A stretch of DNA of 64,000 nucleotides from Bernardetia sp042180575 (GCF_042180575.1 NZ_CP170094.1:4774001-4838000), one strand, 5' to 3'. Shown: positions 43,587 to 52,438, counted from the first letter of the stretch. Program-made: numbers and translations. The notes: generated by a model from the letters alone, not told the origin.

Positions 43587-44891
43587 CTAAACTACTTGCA
43601 ACTCATCTTTCATAAGTGTTGCATTTCTTTCAGGACCAAAAGAAACAAGCGTAATTGGTGCGCCTACATTTTCTTCTATAAACTGAATGTAAGTTTGTAA
43701 ATTTTCAGGAAGTTGCTCAAAAGAAGTAATTCCTTCTCTAATATCTTCCCAACCTTTAAATGTTTTGTAAATTGGTTCTATTTTTTGATTTACAATATCG
43801 TGGGGAATTCTATCTGTAATTGTTCCATCTTCTAATTTGTAATGTGTACATACTTTTATTTCATCAAATGGCGTAAGAACATCCGTTTTCATCATAAAAA
43901 GTTGAGTAACTCCATTTATCATAACAGCATAGTTTAAGGAAGGCAAATCTAACCAACCACAACGACGAGGTCTTCCTGTTGTTGCTCCAAACTCGCCTCC
44001 AAATTTTCGAAGAGCTTCTCCTGTTTCATCTTCTAACTCTGTTGGGAAAGGACCACTACCTACTCGTGTACAATAGGCTTTAAAAATTCCAAATACTTCT
44101 TTTACTTTACTCGGTGCAACTCCCAAACCAGTACAAGCACCTGCCGAAACTGTATTTGAACTTGTAACGAAAGGGTATGAACCAAAATCAATATCTAAAA
44201 GTGTTCCTTGTGCGCCTTCTGCTAATACTTTCTTTTTTTCTTTGATAGCATCATCGATAAAGTACTCGCTTTCAATCATCTTGAATTCTTTCAAAAACTC
44301 AATCGCATCAAAAAACTCTTGTTCGATGTGAGGAAAATCTGAAGGTAAGATACTTTCATTTGTTCCCTCATTATTCAAATCTCTAAGTCTTTCTACATGT
44401 TTTGTTTTAGTAGCTTCATAACGCTCTTTGAAATTAGCATATAGAGTATCTCCCAAACGAAGTCCAGAACGACCAATTTTGTCTTGATAAGTAGGACTAA
44501 TTCCTTTTAATGTAGAACCGATTTTATTATTTCCTTTTGCTTTTTCTTGAGCAGCATCTAAAATTCTGTGAGTAGGCAAGATAAGCTGTGCTTTCTTAGA
44601 GAAAAACAATGATTTCTTTACATCTACATCTAATTTTTGTAGAGCTTCGATTTCTCTTTTTAAAATTACAGCATCTAAAACAACACCGTTTCCAACTACA
44701 TTTTGGATTGTAGGACGAAAAATACCAGATGGAATTTGATGTAAGACATGTTTTAGTCCATCGAAGAAAAGTGTATGTCCAGCATTTGGGCCTCCTTGAA
44801 AGCGAGCCACAACATCATATTTAGGAGCTAAAAAATCGACAATTTTGCCTTTGCCTTCATCACCCCATTGTAAGCCGAGTAGAATATCCAT
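43587..44891 (-). CDS. purA: Adenylosuccinate synthetase
   Basis: The enzyme joins IMP and aspartate using GTP in the first step of AMP synthesis. The GTP/IMP loop GLQWGDEGKGKIVDFLAPKY starts at residue 5, followed by RFQGGPNAGHT near 31. Further conserved blocks are GIFRPTIQNVVGNGVVLD, EGAQGTLLDIDFGSYPFVTS and GEFGATTGRPRRCGWLDLP. The 434 residues match the usual length. It has its own terminator and is not in an operon with purine genes here. Confidence 0.97.
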   Translation of the reverse strand: MDILLGLQWGDEGKGKIVDFLAPKYDVVARFQGGPNAGHTLFFDGLKHVLHQIPSGIFRPTIQNVVGNGVVLDAVILKREIEALQKLDVDVKKSLFFSKKAQLILPTHRILDAAQEKAKGNNKIGSTLKGISPTYQDKIGRSGLRLGDTLYANFKERYEATKTKHVERLRDLNNEGTNESILPSDFPHIEQEFFDAIEFLKEFKMIESEYFIDDAIKEKKKVLAEGAQGTLLDIDFGSYPFVTSSNTVSAGACTGLGVAPSKVKEVFGIFKAYCTRVGSGPFPTELEDETGEALRKFGGEFGATTGRPRRCGWLDLPSLNYAVMINGVTQLFMMKTDVLTPFDEIKVCTHYKLEDGTITDRIPHDIVNQKIEPIYKTFKGWEDIREGITSFEQLPENLQTYIQFIEENVGAPITLVSFGPERNATLMKDELQVV

Positions 44892-45015
44892 TTTAGTTAT
44901 TTATATTGAATGTTGCTCTATGAAAGAAACGAACAACAGTATTTTGGTTTAATCAATTAAACCTCTACTTCATTTAAAGATAATAATTTGATAAATCAAA
45001 TTTAGTTTTATGCAT

Positions 45016-45048
45016 GAAAAAACTCTTTTACAAAAAAGCAAAAGAGTT
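45016..45048 (-). terminator. Intrinsic terminator of the STAS gene
   Basis: AACTCTTTT and AAAAGAGTT pair around a short A-rich loop; on the minus strand a T-run follows. It lies about 12 bp from the STAS gene stop. Confidence 0.8.
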
Positions 45049-45059
45049 CGTGATTAGTA

Positions 45060-45398
45060 TTAGTCAAATAGTTTTACAGCTTCTTCTTCTGTTTGAGCAA
45101 CAGAAAAAATATTGTTGAGTTTTGTAATAACAAGTAATTTTTTGGCTTGTTCTGATGGCTTCAAAAGCACCAAATCTCCACCTGCATTTCTAAAACGAGT
45201 AAGCAAACGAATAAGAAAACTTAGTCCTGTACTATTCATGTATCCCACTTTTGAGATATCGATGACACAAGAAGCAACTTTCTCTTCAATTTGGTCTTTG
45301 ACAACTTCCAATACTTCGCTTTCCTTATTTGCTCCCAACAAATCGCCTTCTAATTCTAAGAAAAGAACTTTGTCTTTGAGCGTGTGTGTAAAATTCAT
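45060..45398 (-). CDS. STAS-domain anti-sigma factor antagonist
   Basis: The 112-residue single-domain protein has the SpoIIAA-like core: LFLELEGDLLG, then SCVIDISKVGYMNSTGLSFL with the phosphorylatable serine in NSTG near residue 56. The domain end GGDLVLLKPSEQAKKLLVIT follows. Such proteins are switched by serine kinases and by SpoIIE-type phosphatases, two of which lie in this window. No anti-sigma kinase is adjacent. It follows the Fur-family gene by 53 bp on the same strand. Confidence 0.9.
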   Translation of the reverse strand: MNFTHTLKDKVLFLELEGDLLGANKESEVLEVVKDQIEEKVASCVIDISKVGYMNSTGLSFLIRLLTRFRNAGGDLVLLKPSEQAKKLLVITKLNNIFSVAQTEEEAVKLFD

Positions 45399-45451
45399 TT
45401 TTGAGTAAATTAATGAAAAATGTATGATTAAGATTAATTAGTTCTTTTTCT

Positions 45452-45973
45452 CTAGTTGATTTTCTGTGGTTGATTTTTCTCTGTTTCTTTGAGTTTTTCT
45501 TTTTGGTCGTTTTCGTGTTGTGTTTTGGCTTGACAATCAGCACAAACTCCATATAAATTTAAAGAATGGTGCATCACTTTAAAATTCAGAAGTTCACCTA
45601 CCATTGTCTGAATATTATGAATACGTGGGTCGCAAAATTCAATTACTTTATGACAATCGGTACAAATCAAATGATCGTGCTGACGGTAGCCATAACACTT
45701 TTCGTACTGTGCCATGTTTTTACCAAATTGATGTTTGCTTACCAAATCACAATCTACTAGCAAATCTAATGTATTATAGACTGTCGCACGACTTACTCTA
45801 TAATTTTTATTTTTCATGCTAATATAAAGTGATTCTACATCAAAATGTCCTCCTCGTGTATAAATTTCTTCTAAAATTGCAAAACGCTCTGGTGTTTTGC
45901 GTAATGATTTGTTTTCTAAATATGCTGTAAATATTTTTTTTACTTCGTTATAAATTTCTTCGTTGAGTGCCAT
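45452..45973 (-). CDS. Fur-family transcriptional regulator
   Basis: The 173-residue protein has a winged helix (RKTPERFAILEEIYTRGGHF and VSRATVYNTLDLLVDCDLVS). A dimerisation domain follows with metal sites HDHLICTDCHKVIEF and VCADCQAKTQH. Four cysteines in two CxxC pairs indicate the structural zinc site. The regulatory site histidines are present (HHSLNLYG). Fur, PerR and Zur cannot be told apart safely; neighbours (STAS, purA) do not help. A possible TATATTTG promoter lies at 46069-46076. Confidence 0.92.
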   Translation of the reverse strand: MALNEEIYNEVKKIFTAYLENKSLRKTPERFAILEEIYTRGGHFDVESLYISMKNKNYRVSRATVYNTLDLLVDCDLVSKHQFGKNMAQYEKCYGYRQHDHLICTDCHKVIEFCDPRIHNIQTMVGELLNFKVMHHSLNLYGVCADCQAKTQHENDQKEKLKETEKNQPQKIN

Positions 45974-46068
45974 AATATAAAATTGATTAAAATTCTTTTC
46001 TATCCTATAAAATCTATTTCTGATTTACTTTGAAATCTACTCTAAAATTCACTTACTATTATTTTATA

Positions 46069-46076
46069 CAAATATA
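46069..46076 (-). promoter_or_regulatory. Candidate -7 box of the Fur-family gene
   Basis: TATATTTG on the minus strand, about 95 bp upstream of the ATG, followed by TATAAAATAATAG. No TTG at proper spacing. Confidence 0.4.
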
Positions 46077-46148
46077 AAAAAATTAAGGTAGAAATTAAGC
46101 CATAAATTGACTAGAAGAACTATAAGATATAATATTTTGATACTTTGG

Positions 46149-46642
46149 TTACATATCACTTGTCATTCTGACCAATATATAAACTAAAATAGCTAAACGA
46201 AGCGACCAAAAAACAGTTCTGAACCAATTTCTAAACACTAATTTCTTTATTATTTCTAAATCATAGCCTTTAGTTATATCCCCTAGCTTTCCATGTAAAG
46301 GAACAAAAACCCAAGCTGTCAGAATCCAAAGGGAAATAGTAAGGAGTAAAGCTATAATTGAAGAAAAATAGAAATTACCCATTCTCATCATCATCTCTTT
46401 ACTCACATCGTTTGTAGTTAGTGCATAATTTATTTCATATCCTTCCCAAACAAGCCAAAAAGAAAGTCCAAGTTCTAAAAGCATTGGCAAAATTACTACT
46501 TTGTAGTATGAGCAAGGTGGAACTCATAAAAATTTTGTTTGCCTACTTCCTTAAAAATAGGGTAATGAACAATTTGCACAAACCAAATCAAACCAACCAA
46601 AAAAGCTGTAACAAGAATATTTGATAATAAAATTAAAGACAT
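46149..46642 (-). pseudogene. Small membrane protein gene with a 1-bp frameshift
   Basis: From the ATG at 46640-46642 the frame reads MSLILLSNILVTAFLVGLIW then FVQIVHYPIFKEVGKQNFYE and FHLAHTTK, then meets TAG TAA at about 46502. Adding one A to the AAA run near 46503 restores the frame to KVVILPMLLELGLSFWLVWE and onward to the stop at 46149. The full protein would have about 164 residues and four membrane helices. The C-terminal part shows no decay, so a recent mutation or a homopolymer sequencing error is likely. Function is unknown. Confidence 0.75.
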
Positions 46643-46763
46643 TTTAGGAATGGGAATAAAAATACAGGAAATAAGAAAGTTTAATCATTATGCAACCAAA
46701 AGTTTGAGATTGCATCTTGATTATATATTTATTTCAACTTATCCTTTAAATAATCTATCGTTT

Positions 46764-47138
46764 ATGAAAATTGTTAAATCGGTTTTTATTTTTTTTACTT
46801 GTTCTTTTTTGCTATTTTTTTGTTCTGTTTCTAGTTTTGCTCAATTAGATAAAAACTCTTGTGAAGAAATATTGGGAAGTTTGGAAATAAGTGATTTTAG
46901 ACAAATTTCTATTATTACTCATATTCTGACAACAGATTCTAGCGTACAAAAACCTGCTGTTTGTCTTCTTTCGCCTTTTTTGGGTTTTATTTTTAAGGAA
47001 AGTTATGTAATTATTGAAAATAAAAGAAATAAAACTACACTTTACCTTCCTTACAATAGAATAAAATTCATTACCACATTAGAACCAACAGGTATTTTTT
47101 CGGGTGGAAAAACAATAGAAATTCATTTGATGGAATAA
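46764..47138 (+). CDS. Small secreted protein of unknown function
   Basis: The ATG at 46764 gives 124 residues starting with a signal peptide (VFIFFTCSFLLFFCSVSSFA). A longer frame from 46650 would put 38 polar residues in front, which I reject. The mature part has two cysteines (KNSCEEIL, PAVCLLSPFLGFIF) and beta-like strands. I recognise no family. The downstream lipoprotein gene is convergent. Confidence 0.6.
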   Translation: MKIVKSVFIFFTCSFLLFFCSVSSFAQLDKNSCEEILGSLEISDFRQISIITHILTTDSSVQKPAVCLLSPFLGFIFKESYVIIENKRNKTTLYLPYNRIKFITTLEPTGIFSGGKTIEIHLME

Positions 47139-47212
47139 ATTACTTTTCATCTCTTTTCATAAAAAAACATTTTAGTCAAAAAGTGATTAAAATGGTTTTT
47201 TATTTTTAGTTA

Positions 47213-47896
47213 TTACTTCTCAAAATTTATAGTTTCCAAAATTTTATCAATTTCTTTTCCCTCTTCTTCTGTGGAATAGGAAACAACCATTGCTAATGCA
47301 GACCTATTTATAACCACAGCATAATACTTTTGATAAATCGTATAGTCAGATAACTTTTGTGAAGCATTCATAAAATAAAAATCTCTATTTGAAAAGGTTT
47401 TTAAAGTAAATCCATCTTGCATAAAATCTAATACTGCTGAGTTTGACCTACTTCTACGTAGATAAGCCAAATAATCAGTTCCTCTATGAATATCAGGTGC
47501 AGCTGTAACGTCTTCTACAAAAATAGCTATACTAGGATTGTATTTTTCAGAAGTTTCAAGTGGGTATTTAAAAGTTTGAAGTAAATAATTCATTCCAATA
47601 TCAGAAGCCTCAATAATTTCTTTTCTACTTGGGTCTTTTTTGATTGCTTCTTCTTTCATTTTGGCAATCATACTATCTAACCCTTGTTGGCTAAGTACAA
47701 ACCAATCTTTAGGAATATCTATGTCTAAGCCAAGTTCTGAGTTGTAATACTTGCCATTTTCTACATTAAACCCTTCTATTTTTGCAATAGGTATTTCTTT
47801 TTCTTCTGTTTTTGGACGTGGGGCGCAACTCCAAATAAAGAACAAAAAAATAATAGGTGAAATCAAGTGTGTTTTTGAAAATAATTTTGAATTCAT
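47213..47896 (-). CDS. Lipoprotein, copy B of a tandem pair
   Basis: The 227-residue protein has a lipobox FFIWSC near residue 24 after a hydrophobic start. The mature part opens with GKYYNSELGLDIDIPKDWFV and contains DYLAYLRRSRSN and FYFMNASQKLSDYTIYQKYY. It is a paralogue of the neighbour at 47914-48606 with the same order of motifs. The pattern resembles PsbP/PROKKA-type surface lipoproteins with a GxYxNxxxGLxIDIPKDW start. It probably lies on the periplasmic face of a membrane. Function is unknown. Confidence 0.65.
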   Translation of the reverse strand: MNSKLFSKTHLISPIIFLFFIWSCAPRPKTEEKEIPIAKIEGFNVENGKYYNSELGLDIDIPKDWFVLSQQGLDSMIAKMKEEAIKKDPSRKEIIEASDIGMNYLLQTFKYPLETSEKYNPSIAIFVEDVTAAPDIHRGTDYLAYLRRSRSNSAVLDFMQDGFTLKTFSNRDFYFMNASQKLSDYTIYQKYYAVVINRSALAMVVSYSTEEEGKEIDKILETINFEK

Positions 47897-47913
47897 TTGT
47901 GTTATTTTTTTTA

Positions 47914-48606
47914 TTAATTTTTAAATTTCAAACTCTCCATAACATTATCAAGCTCTTTTTCTTGTTCTGGTGTGATATACGATGCAACTATACCTACTGA
48001 AAAACCTTTCAATATGGTAGAATAGTACTTTTGACGAATAGATTTATCTGCATACTCTACATTGGTATTCATAAGATAAAATTCTTGTCCAGAGAAAGTT
48101 ACTTTTTCAAATTCTTCATCTATATGATTGTATTTTACTTGTGACTGACGAAGTAATTTGCTCACATTTTTAAGATAATCCTCTCCTGTTTTGATAGCTG
48201 GAAATAATTTTACATTCTCAACAACAATAGTAAAATTAGAATTATAATCTACTGGAGTACCTAATTCGTATTGAAAGACTTGTAATAAAGTAGCTGAATT
48301 TACTTCTGATGCTTTGATAATTGCTTTCATCATTTCATTATCTCCTGCTACCACTTCTTTGCCTAGATTCCTAACAAGCTCTATTTGTTCTTTACTTTGA
48401 ACAGCCCAATCTTTAGGAATATCTATTTGAAGTCCAAAATAAGAATTAGTATATTTTCCATTTTTCACTTCTCCATAATCAAATGCACCTTCTTTTTTGA
48501 GTGTTTTTTGATTATTTGTTTGGTTATTTGATGCACAACCAAACATAAAAATAGATAATATAACGAAACAGGCTTTTAAATAGACTCTTGATTTTATTTT
48601 AAACAT
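47914..48606 (-). CDS. Lipoprotein, copy A of a tandem pair
   Basis: The 230-residue protein has a lipobox IFMFGC near residue 24. The mature part contains GKYTNSYFGLQIDIPKDWAV, EDYLKNVSKLLRQSQVKYNH and EFYLMNTNVEYADKSIRQKY, matching the downstream copy position by position. Spacing between the two genes is 17 bp, so they are one operon that arose by tandem duplication. The divergence is high, so the duplication is old. Confidence 0.65.
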   Translation of the reverse strand: MFKIKSRVYLKACFVILSIFMFGCASNNQTNNQKTLKKEGAFDYGEVKNGKYTNSYFGLQIDIPKDWAVQSKEQIELVRNLGKEVVAGDNEMMKAIIKASEVNSATLLQVFQYELGTPVDYNSNFTIVVENVKLFPAIKTGEDYLKNVSKLLRQSQVKYNHIDEEFEKVTFSGQEFYLMNTNVEYADKSIRQKYYSTILKGFSVGIVASYITPEQEKELDNVMESLKFKN

Positions 48607-48644
48607 AACTTTAATTTTTAATTATTTTTTACAAATAAGAAAAC

Positions 48645-48685
48645 CGTTTTACTCAAAAATGAATAAAACGGCTTTTTTTATATTT
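48645..48685. terminator. Bidirectional terminator downstream of atpC
   Basis: AACCGTTTTA and TAAAACGG-type arms around an A-rich loop, followed by a T-run on the plus strand and TTTTCTTATTT on the minus strand. It lies about 20-50 bp from the atpC stop. Confidence 0.7.
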
Positions 48686-48702
48686 TTTCTTGTTGTAATT
48701 AT

Positions 48703-48972
48703 TTATTTAGCAAACTCATCTAATTTAGAAGATTCTGCCAAAATAATAACGTGATTGTTAAGTACTTCTATTACGCCACCACTAATAGTATAGAAAACTT
48801 CTTTTCCTTCTTGGGTACGTATTTTTACTTTTCCTTCTTGCAAAGAACTAACAAGAGCAGCATGATTGTCCAAAACTTCGAAAGAACCTTTTGCTTCCGA
48901 CCCTGGCACTAAAACACCTGTTGCTTGTCCTGAAAATACTTTATCGTCTGGAGTGATAATTTCCAAAAACAT
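48703..48972 (-). CDS. atpC: F1 ATP synthase epsilon subunit
   Basis: The 89-residue protein contains ITPDDKVFSGQATGVLVPGS and FEVLDNHAALVSSLQEGKVK, the beta-sandwich of the epsilon subunit. The C-terminal two-helix domain found in E. coli is absent, which is normal for short Bacteroidota forms. It lies 74 bp downstream of atpD. The epsilon subunit couples the central stalk and regulates ATP hydrolysis. Confidence 0.92.
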   Translation of the reverse strand: MFLEIITPDDKVFSGQATGVLVPGSEAKGSFEVLDNHAALVSSLQEGKVKIRTQEGKEVFYTISGGVIEVLNNHVIILAESSKLDEFAK

Positions 48973-49046
48973 AATTTTATATATTTATGTAAAGTCAGAA
49001 TCAAGAGGTTATAGTCTTAATTCTGACTTCTTAATTCTAACTTTAT

Positions 49047-50549
49047 TTAAGCGTTTGCTTCTTTAAGAAGTTTTTCACCAGCTTCGATTACTTGTTCGAT
49101 AGTTCCTTTCAAAAGGAATGCTTTTTCAGGATATTGGTCAAGCTCACCATCCATAATCATATTAAATCCACGAATAGTATCTTTAATATCAACTAATTGT
49201 CCTTGAAGACCTGTAAACTGCTCTGCTACGTGGAACGGTTGAGATAAGAAACGTTGAACACGTCTTGCACGAGTAACAACTAATTTATCTTCTTCAGAAA
49301 GTTCGTCCATACCCAAGATAGCAATAATATCTTGAAGTTCGTTGTAACGTTGAAGCATGTTTTTAACACGTTGTGCTGTGTCATAATGCTCATCACCTAC
49401 AATTTCGGCACTCAAAATACGTGAAGTAGAATCCAATGGATCTACGGCAGGATAAATACCAAGCTCTGAAATCTTACGAGAAAGTACTGTTGTTGCGTCC
49501 AAGTGAGAGAAAGTCGTTGCTGGAGCTGGGTCAGTCAAGTCATCCGCAGGTACATAAACAGCTTGTACAGATGTAATTGAACCACGCTTAGTAGAAGTAA
49601 TACGCTCTTGCATTACACCCATTTCAGTTGCTAATGTTGGTTGATAACCTACGGCAGAAGGCATACGACCTAAAAGTGCTGATACTTCCGAACCTGCTTG
49701 TGTAAAACGGAAAATGTTGTCGATAAAGAAAAGAATATCACGTCCTTTTCCTTGTCCATCACCATCACGATAGTATTCTGCAAGTGTAAGACCAGACAAA
49801 GCCACTCTAGCTCTTGCCCCTGGAGGCTCATTCATTTGACCAAAAACGAAAGTAGCTTTAGAGTCTTTCATTTTTTCTTGATCTACTTTAGACAAATCCC
49901 ATCCACCTTCTTCCATAGAATGTAAGAAGTCTTTACCATAATCTACAATACCAGATTCTAACATCTCACGAAGAAGGTCATTTCCTTCACGAGTACGCTC
50001 ACCCACACCTGCAAATACAGAAAGACCAGCATAAGCCTTTGCAATGTTGTTGATAAGCTCTTGAATAAGTACTGTTTTACCTACACCTGCACCACCAAAA
50101 AGACCAATTTTACCACCTTTTGAATATGGCTCTAAAAGGTCAATTACTTTGATACCTGTAAAAAGTACTTCTGTTGAAGTAGAAAGGTTTTCAAAAGCAG
50201 GAGGGTCACGGTGAATAGGTAACCTTTGTTCGCCTTTTGGTTGAGGAATGCCATCAATAGCTTCTCCAACTACGTTGAACAAACGTCCTTTTATATCTTC
50301 TCCAACAGGCATAGAAATTGGCTGACCTGTATTTGTAACAACCATTCCACGTCTAAGCCCTTCAGTACCTTCCATAGAGATAGTACGTACACGGTCTTCG
50401 CCTAAGTGTTGCTGACATTCTAGTACAACGAGTGTACCGTCTTCTTTTGTTACTTGAAGAGCGTCTAAGATATGAGGTAAAGTACCATCTACGAAACTCA
50501 CGTCCACTACGGGACCAATTACTTGAACGATTTTGCCTGTTGTTGCCAT
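49047..50549 (-). CDS. atpD: F1 ATP synthase beta subunit
   Basis: The catalytic subunit of F1. Walker A is GLFGGAGVGKTVLIQELINN near residue 160, and the catalytic glutamate region is GVGERTREGNDL. Walker B is DILFFIDNIFRFTQAGSEVS, and the DELSEED motif occurs in MDELSEEDKLVVTRARRVQR. The 500 residues are normal for Bacteroidota. The pairing with atpC apart from other atp genes is usual in the phylum. The leader shares about 45 bp with that of mevalonate kinase. Confidence 0.97.
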   Translation of the reverse strand: MATTGKIVQVIGPVVDVSFVDGTLPHILDALQVTKEDGTLVVLECQQHLGEDRVRTISMEGTEGLRRGMVVTNTGQPISMPVGEDIKGRLFNVVGEAIDGIPQPKGEQRLPIHRDPPAFENLSTSTEVLFTGIKVIDLLEPYSKGGKIGLFGGAGVGKTVLIQELINNIAKAYAGLSVFAGVGERTREGNDLLREMLESGIVDYGKDFLHSMEEGGWDLSKVDQEKMKDSKATFVFGQMNEPPGARARVALSGLTLAEYYRDGDGQGKGRDILFFIDNIFRFTQAGSEVSALLGRMPSAVGYQPTLATEMGVMQERITSTKRGSITSVQAVYVPADDLTDPAPATTFSHLDATTVLSRKISELGIYPAVDPLDSTSRILSAEIVGDEHYDTAQRVKNMLQRYNELQDIIAILGMDELSEEDKLVVTRARRVQRFLSQPFHVAEQFTGLQGQLVDIKDTIRGFNMIMDGELDQYPEKAFLLKGTIEQVIEAGEKLLKEANA

Positions 50550-50553
50550 ATTT

Positions 50554-50608
50554 ATTAATTACGAATTACGAAATGAATATTCAGCGAAGCTAATTGAGAA
50601 TTACAAAC
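50554..50608. repeat. AT-rich leader repeat, copy 2 (upstream of atpD)
   Basis: Begins ATTAATTACGAATTACGAAA and ends AATTACAAAC, matching 497-540 with small insertions, and placed at the same 4-bp distance from the ATG. Confidence 0.5.
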
Positions 50609-50860
50609 TAAGCAAATAATTCAAAATAGCGTAATCCATTCGTTATGATGATTAAATCAATTAAACGTTTTAGTTTTTTCTTGATAGCTTCTTACTCAAA
50701 CTCAATTAGAATAGATTAGAAGCGTATTTAATTTAACTGCAAAAGTAGTATTTATTATTCGTATCTCAAAAGTTTTGAGTAAAAAATAGTGAATTAAAGG
50801 TTTAGAACACCAACTAGAACACAAATTTATAGTTATATCCGAATTTCAAATACAAATGCA

Positions 50861-50873
50861 CGACTGGAAGTCG
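50861..50873. repeat. Short hairpin CGACT-GGA-AGTCG
   Basis: Shares the ACT-GGA-AGT core with the hairpin at 16613-16629. It lies just downstream of the zinc-finger membrane protein operon. Confidence 0.45.
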
Positions 50874-50938
50874 AATATTGCTTCCCCACAAGATATAAGC
50901 GAGAGTTCTTTTTTGTGAGCGACAAAGGGAAGTAGCAA

Positions 50939-51697
50939 TCAATATGCTTGAACAAATGAAATCTTATTTTCTACCTCAAATAGCTTCTGTAGTTCTTTTA
51001 TATCCAAAATTGCTTGAGGTGAATTTTTTATGATTATACTTTTAGTCTTTTCCTCTAGTAAAAATAAAGTTATTTCTATTTCTGCTGAATTTTCTTGTGG
51101 AATAAAAAAGCGAATGAGTTCGATTTGAGAAAGATAATATTCACGTACAGCCTTTTTCTTTTTTTTACAAAAACTTAGTTCTGATGTAGTAATTTTTACA
51201 AATCTCAATTCTTTTGAAAAATAAAGTATAAAATAAACAATAAGAATAAAAACCATGTAAACTATCCATAGCCAAATAGTTGATTGTTGGTTTATGTCTT
51301 CTATTTTTGGTTTTTTTGCAGTCATCATATCCAAAAACTTCATTGATAAAAAAACTATAACTGGAAACAATAGGACTCCCATCGCTATGTTAAAAATTAT
51401 TCTCTCTTCTATAATTGTTGTTTTTGTTGCTTTATCAAAGAAATACTCCTTCTCTGGCTCTAGCTCCTTTACAACGTGCTGCTTGGTAGGAATTTCTTTC
51501 AACGTAAAAGGTTGATTACAATGACTACGAGCCATATAATTCCAAGAGTCCAGCAAAAAAGCAGATTTACAAGCTCCACAAAGTACAATCTCATTTCCTT
51601 CGATAATTTTATCTCCAGTAATTGGGTCATTTCGTTCTTCTTCTAAAAATTTCTTGTGTCTTTTATTTTTGCTTGATAATTTATGAGAATAAATCAT
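50939..51697 (-). CDS. Zinc-finger membrane protein, paralogue 1
   Basis: The 252-residue protein starts with a RING/zinc-ribbon-like module at about 18-62: DPITGDKIIEGNEIVLCGAC then KSAFLLDSWNYMARSHCNQP, with a Cys-x2-Cys and a final His-Cys as likely zinc ligands. Two membrane helices follow (FNIAMGVLLFPVIVFLSMKF and IWLWIVYMVFILIVYFILYF). A C-terminal polar domain closes it. The N-terminal 75 residues are almost identical to the upstream paralogue, whereas the rest differs. It is the last gene of an operon with the TPR-SpoIIE phosphatase. Function is unknown. Confidence 0.7.
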   Translation of the reverse strand: MIYSHKLSSKNKRHKKFLEEERNDPITGDKIIEGNEIVLCGACKSAFLLDSWNYMARSHCNQPFTLKEIPTKQHVVKELEPEKEYFFDKATKTTIIEERIIFNIAMGVLLFPVIVFLSMKFLDMMTAKKPKIEDINQQSTIWLWIVYMVFILIVYFILYFSKELRFVKITTSELSFCKKKKKAVREYYLSQIELIRFFIPQENSAEIEITLFLLEEKTKSIIIKNSPQAILDIKELQKLFEVENKISFVQAY

Positions 51698-51713
51698 TTT
51701 TTATAGCTGATTT

Positions 51714-52436
51714 TTATAATGCCTGTTGGCTAACAGAAAGTTTATCACTCAGATTATTTTCTTCAAAGTATTCTTGTAGTTCTTTTAGTTCTGAAATAAG
51801 ATTTTTATTTTTTATTAACTTCAATCTTTTAGTTCTTCCACTTTCTAAAAAAATCACTAAGAAAAATATATTTCTATCTTCTGAAGAACTAAAAAAGTCT
51901 AATTTTTCTATTTCTGATAGGTAGATTGTTTTTATGTTAAAATGTAGAGAAAGTACCAATTTATTTTTACTGATTTTTACTTTAGCTTTTTTAACAAACA
52001 AGTGAGTAAAGATAGATGCTAAAACAATAGCAGTCAAGCTTAAGTCTGGGGATTGAATAAAAAAATTAAATTCAATAACAGACATAAGAAATATAGGGAA
52101 TGAAAATAATAAATTTGGAACTATTAAAAGAGTCTTAAGTAACTCATTTTGCTTTTTGAGTATAAATTTATATTTTCTTTCTTTCTCTTTCTGTACTTTT
52201 ATTTCTTTTACAACATGCTGCTTGGTAGGAATTTCTTTCAACGTAAAAGGTTGATTACAATGACTATGAGCCATATAATTCCAAGAATCCAACAAAAAAG
52301 CAGATTTACAAGCTCCACAAAGTACAATCTCATTTCCTTCGATAATTTTATCTCCAGTAATTGGGTCATTTCGTTTTTCTTCTAAAAAACTTTTATGTCT
52401 TTTATTTTTGCTTGATAATTTATGAGAATAAATCAT
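51714..52436 (-). CDS. Zinc-finger membrane protein, paralogue 2
   Basis: The 240-residue protein shares the N-terminal Cys/His module with paralogue 1 (LCGACKSAFLLDSWNYMAHS, then HCNQP). Its middle is lysine/glutamate-rich and its membrane part is hydrophobic (LLIVPNLLFSFPIFLMSVIE and FNFFIQSPDLSLTAIVLASI). The C-terminal domain (FNIKTIYLSEIEKLDFFSSS) corresponds in place to TTSELSFCKKKKKAVREYYL of paralogue 1. The start lies 2 bp from the stop of the phosphatase gene, so they are cotranslated. Confidence 0.7.
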   Translation of the reverse strand: MIYSHKLSSKNKRHKSFLEEKRNDPITGDKIIEGNEIVLCGACKSAFLLDSWNYMAHSHCNQPFTLKEIPTKQHVVKEIKVQKEKERKYKFILKKQNELLKTLLIVPNLLFSFPIFLMSVIEFNFFIQSPDLSLTAIVLASIFTHLFVKKAKVKISKNKLVLSLHFNIKTIYLSEIEKLDFFSSSEDRNIFFLVIFLESGRTKRLKLIKNKNLISELKELQEYFEENNLSDKLSVSQQAL

Positions 52437-52438
52437 AT

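Larger units (their letters stand above)
50550..50938. other. Intergenic region upstream of atpD
   Basis: It contains the leader repeat at 50554-50608 and a hairpin CGACT-GGA-AGTCG at 50861-50873. Nothing else is recognisable; I could not assign the atpD promoter. Confidence 0.45.

Noticed and set aside
45112..45408. Plus-strand frame of 98 codons
   Set aside because: It lies fully opposite the STAS gene, whose domain and serine motif are clear.
46650..46763. N-terminal extension of the small secreted protein
   Set aside because: It would bury the signal peptide 38 residues inside the protein.
52149..52385. Plus-strand frame rich in F/Y
   Set aside because: It is antisense to the zinc-finger paralogue and reflects its codon composition.
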